The notes beneath the pieces were generated by a model. That model was not told the DNA's origin. It saw only the letters and a program-made list of their open reading frames with translations, and made no database searches. A stretch of 5,922 bases of DNA from CAZFIO01 sp964519585 (lineage in GTDB: Bacteria > Bacillota > Clostridia > Tissierellales > Tissierellaceae). Location: NCBI GenBank assembly GCA_964519585.1, contig CAZFIO010000122.1, positions 1-5,922 on the forward strand, written 5' to 3'. Position 1 is the stretch's first letter. Each line of letters begins with the position of its first letter. The translations under genes were made by a program, and so were the position numbers. Shown here one piece after another: positions 5,260-5,922 of the stretch.

Positions 5260-5922
5260 TTATATATTTGAAAAGTAATAGCCTACGCCCCATTTTGTCA
5301 TTATATATTGGGCATCCTTTAATTTTTTTTCAATTTTTTCCCTTACCCTTCTTACATGCACATCCACAGTCCTTATATCGCCATAGTATTTGTAACCCCA
5401 TACCTTCTCCAGTAATTCTTCCCTGGTAAAGACCTTACCTGGATGGGTGGATAAAATATAAAATAAGTCAAATTCCTTTCCTGTTAAATCTATTTCAATT
5501 TCCCCTATTTTAACTTTCCTTCTAAGGGAATTAATAACTATATTTTTCATATGGAAAATATGATTGTCTGTACTTATGTTTTTATACTTTTCCCTTCTTC
5601 TTATAACCTTGATTCTTGCAATAAGTTCTGGCATATTAATAGGTTTAATAAGAATATCATCTGCACCATATTCAAGAGACAATATCTTTTTTAAGCTGTC
5701 ATCTTCATTGCTTAAGACAATTAATGGATCATAGGTTGTCTCTCTTATTTTTTTTACTAGGTCTAAACCATCTATACCTGGATAATCTAAGGATACTATA
5801 ATCATTTCATATTCTTTAGACCTTAACTTTTCTATTAATTGATTTACAGTTTTTGATTCTTCTACCCTATACTTGTCCTGCTCCAAGCTGTATTTAAGGC
5901 CATGAACAAATGGCCTATCTGT
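5260..5922 (-). CDS. OmpR/PhoB-family response regulator with atypical receiver (5' end outside window)
   Basis: Visible are 220 residues: a receiver domain (about 1-113) and an OmpR-type winged helix (about 120-220) with TGKEFDLFYIL, FTREELLEKVWG, TVDVHVRRVREKIE and the final hairpin TKWGVGYYF. The frame is open to the window edge; the upstream codons (TDRPFVHGLKYS) fit the receiver's first helix, so the TTG at 5884-5886 is internal and the true start lies beyond 5922. In YEMIIVSLDYPGIDG the residue aligned with the phospho-acceptor Asp is Ser (visible residue 44, TCC); an Asp sits two positions later. The acidic-pair position at the edge seems to be Thr. The switch Ser71 and conserved Lys93 remain. 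It is probably a transcription factor working without classical Asp phosphorylation. No histidine kinase gene follows; DUF4282 does. Confidence 0.92.
   Translation of the reverse strand, partial: TDRPFVHGLKYSLEQDKYRVEESKTVNQLIEKLRSKEYEMIIVSLDYPGIDGLDLVKKIRETTYDPLIVLSNEDDSLKKILSLEYGADDILIKPINMPELIARIKVIRRREKYKNISTDNHIFHMKNIVINSLRRKVKIGEIEIDLTGKEFDLFYILSTHPGKVFTREELLEKVWGYKYYGDIRTVDVHVRRVREKIEKKLKDAQYIMTKWGVGYYFSNI

Overview
The window is AT-rich DNA from what looks like a motile, anaerobic, low-GC Gram-positive bacterium (Clostridia or Tissierellia type). Evidence for this is the strong AGGAGG-type ribosome sites, a soluble-type methyl-accepting chemotaxis protein, a DUF4282 membrane protein, and clear signs of selenocysteine decoding. 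All supported genes lie on the minus strand, so the biological reading order runs from high to low coordinates.

Reading order: an OmpR-type response regulator cut by the window edge (5260-5922, its receiver lacking the usual phospho-acceptor Asp), a small DUF4282 membrane protein (4936-5235), a 14-bp intergenic hairpin (4888-4928), a XerC/XerD-like tyrosine recombinase (3890-4864), a small CC/Se-motif (HesB/IscA-like) selenoprotein (3574-3867), a chemotaxis receptor with an unusual C-terminal sensor-like domain (2003-3526), a VOC/glyoxalase-fold protein (1570-1965) and an Asp/Glu racemase-family protein (851-1519). Gaps of 22 to 72 bases and no convincing terminators suggest one or two co-transcribed groups.

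The selenoprotein is easy to miss because its codon 32 is UGA (3772-3774). The reading frame, the Cys-Sec-Gly-Pro motif, a good ribosome site, the 97-residue length and a foldable mRNA segment downstream all support Sec insertion rather than a broken gene.

Past the racemase the strand changes character. A fragment resembling the C-terminal part of a phage-type integrase (695-850) runs into a strong promoter (671-698) whose -10 lies in a perfect palindrome. This promoter faces a 39-nt sequence (613-651) with the exact architecture of the 5' half of a selenocysteine tRNA: 8-nt acceptor strand, 6-bp D-stem with 4-nt loop, and anticodon loop with UCA. It stops at the end of the anticodon loop, with no 3' half in the window. 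About 150 nt later a Rho-independent terminator ends the unit (436-465). The leftmost 435 bases hold a foldable intergenic stretch, another promoter (191-219) and the start of an unrecognised gene running off the window.

The most notable content is therefore selenium-related: a UGA-containing selenoprotein gene and, about 3 kb away, a truncated selenocysteine tRNA with its own promoter next to recombinase debris.
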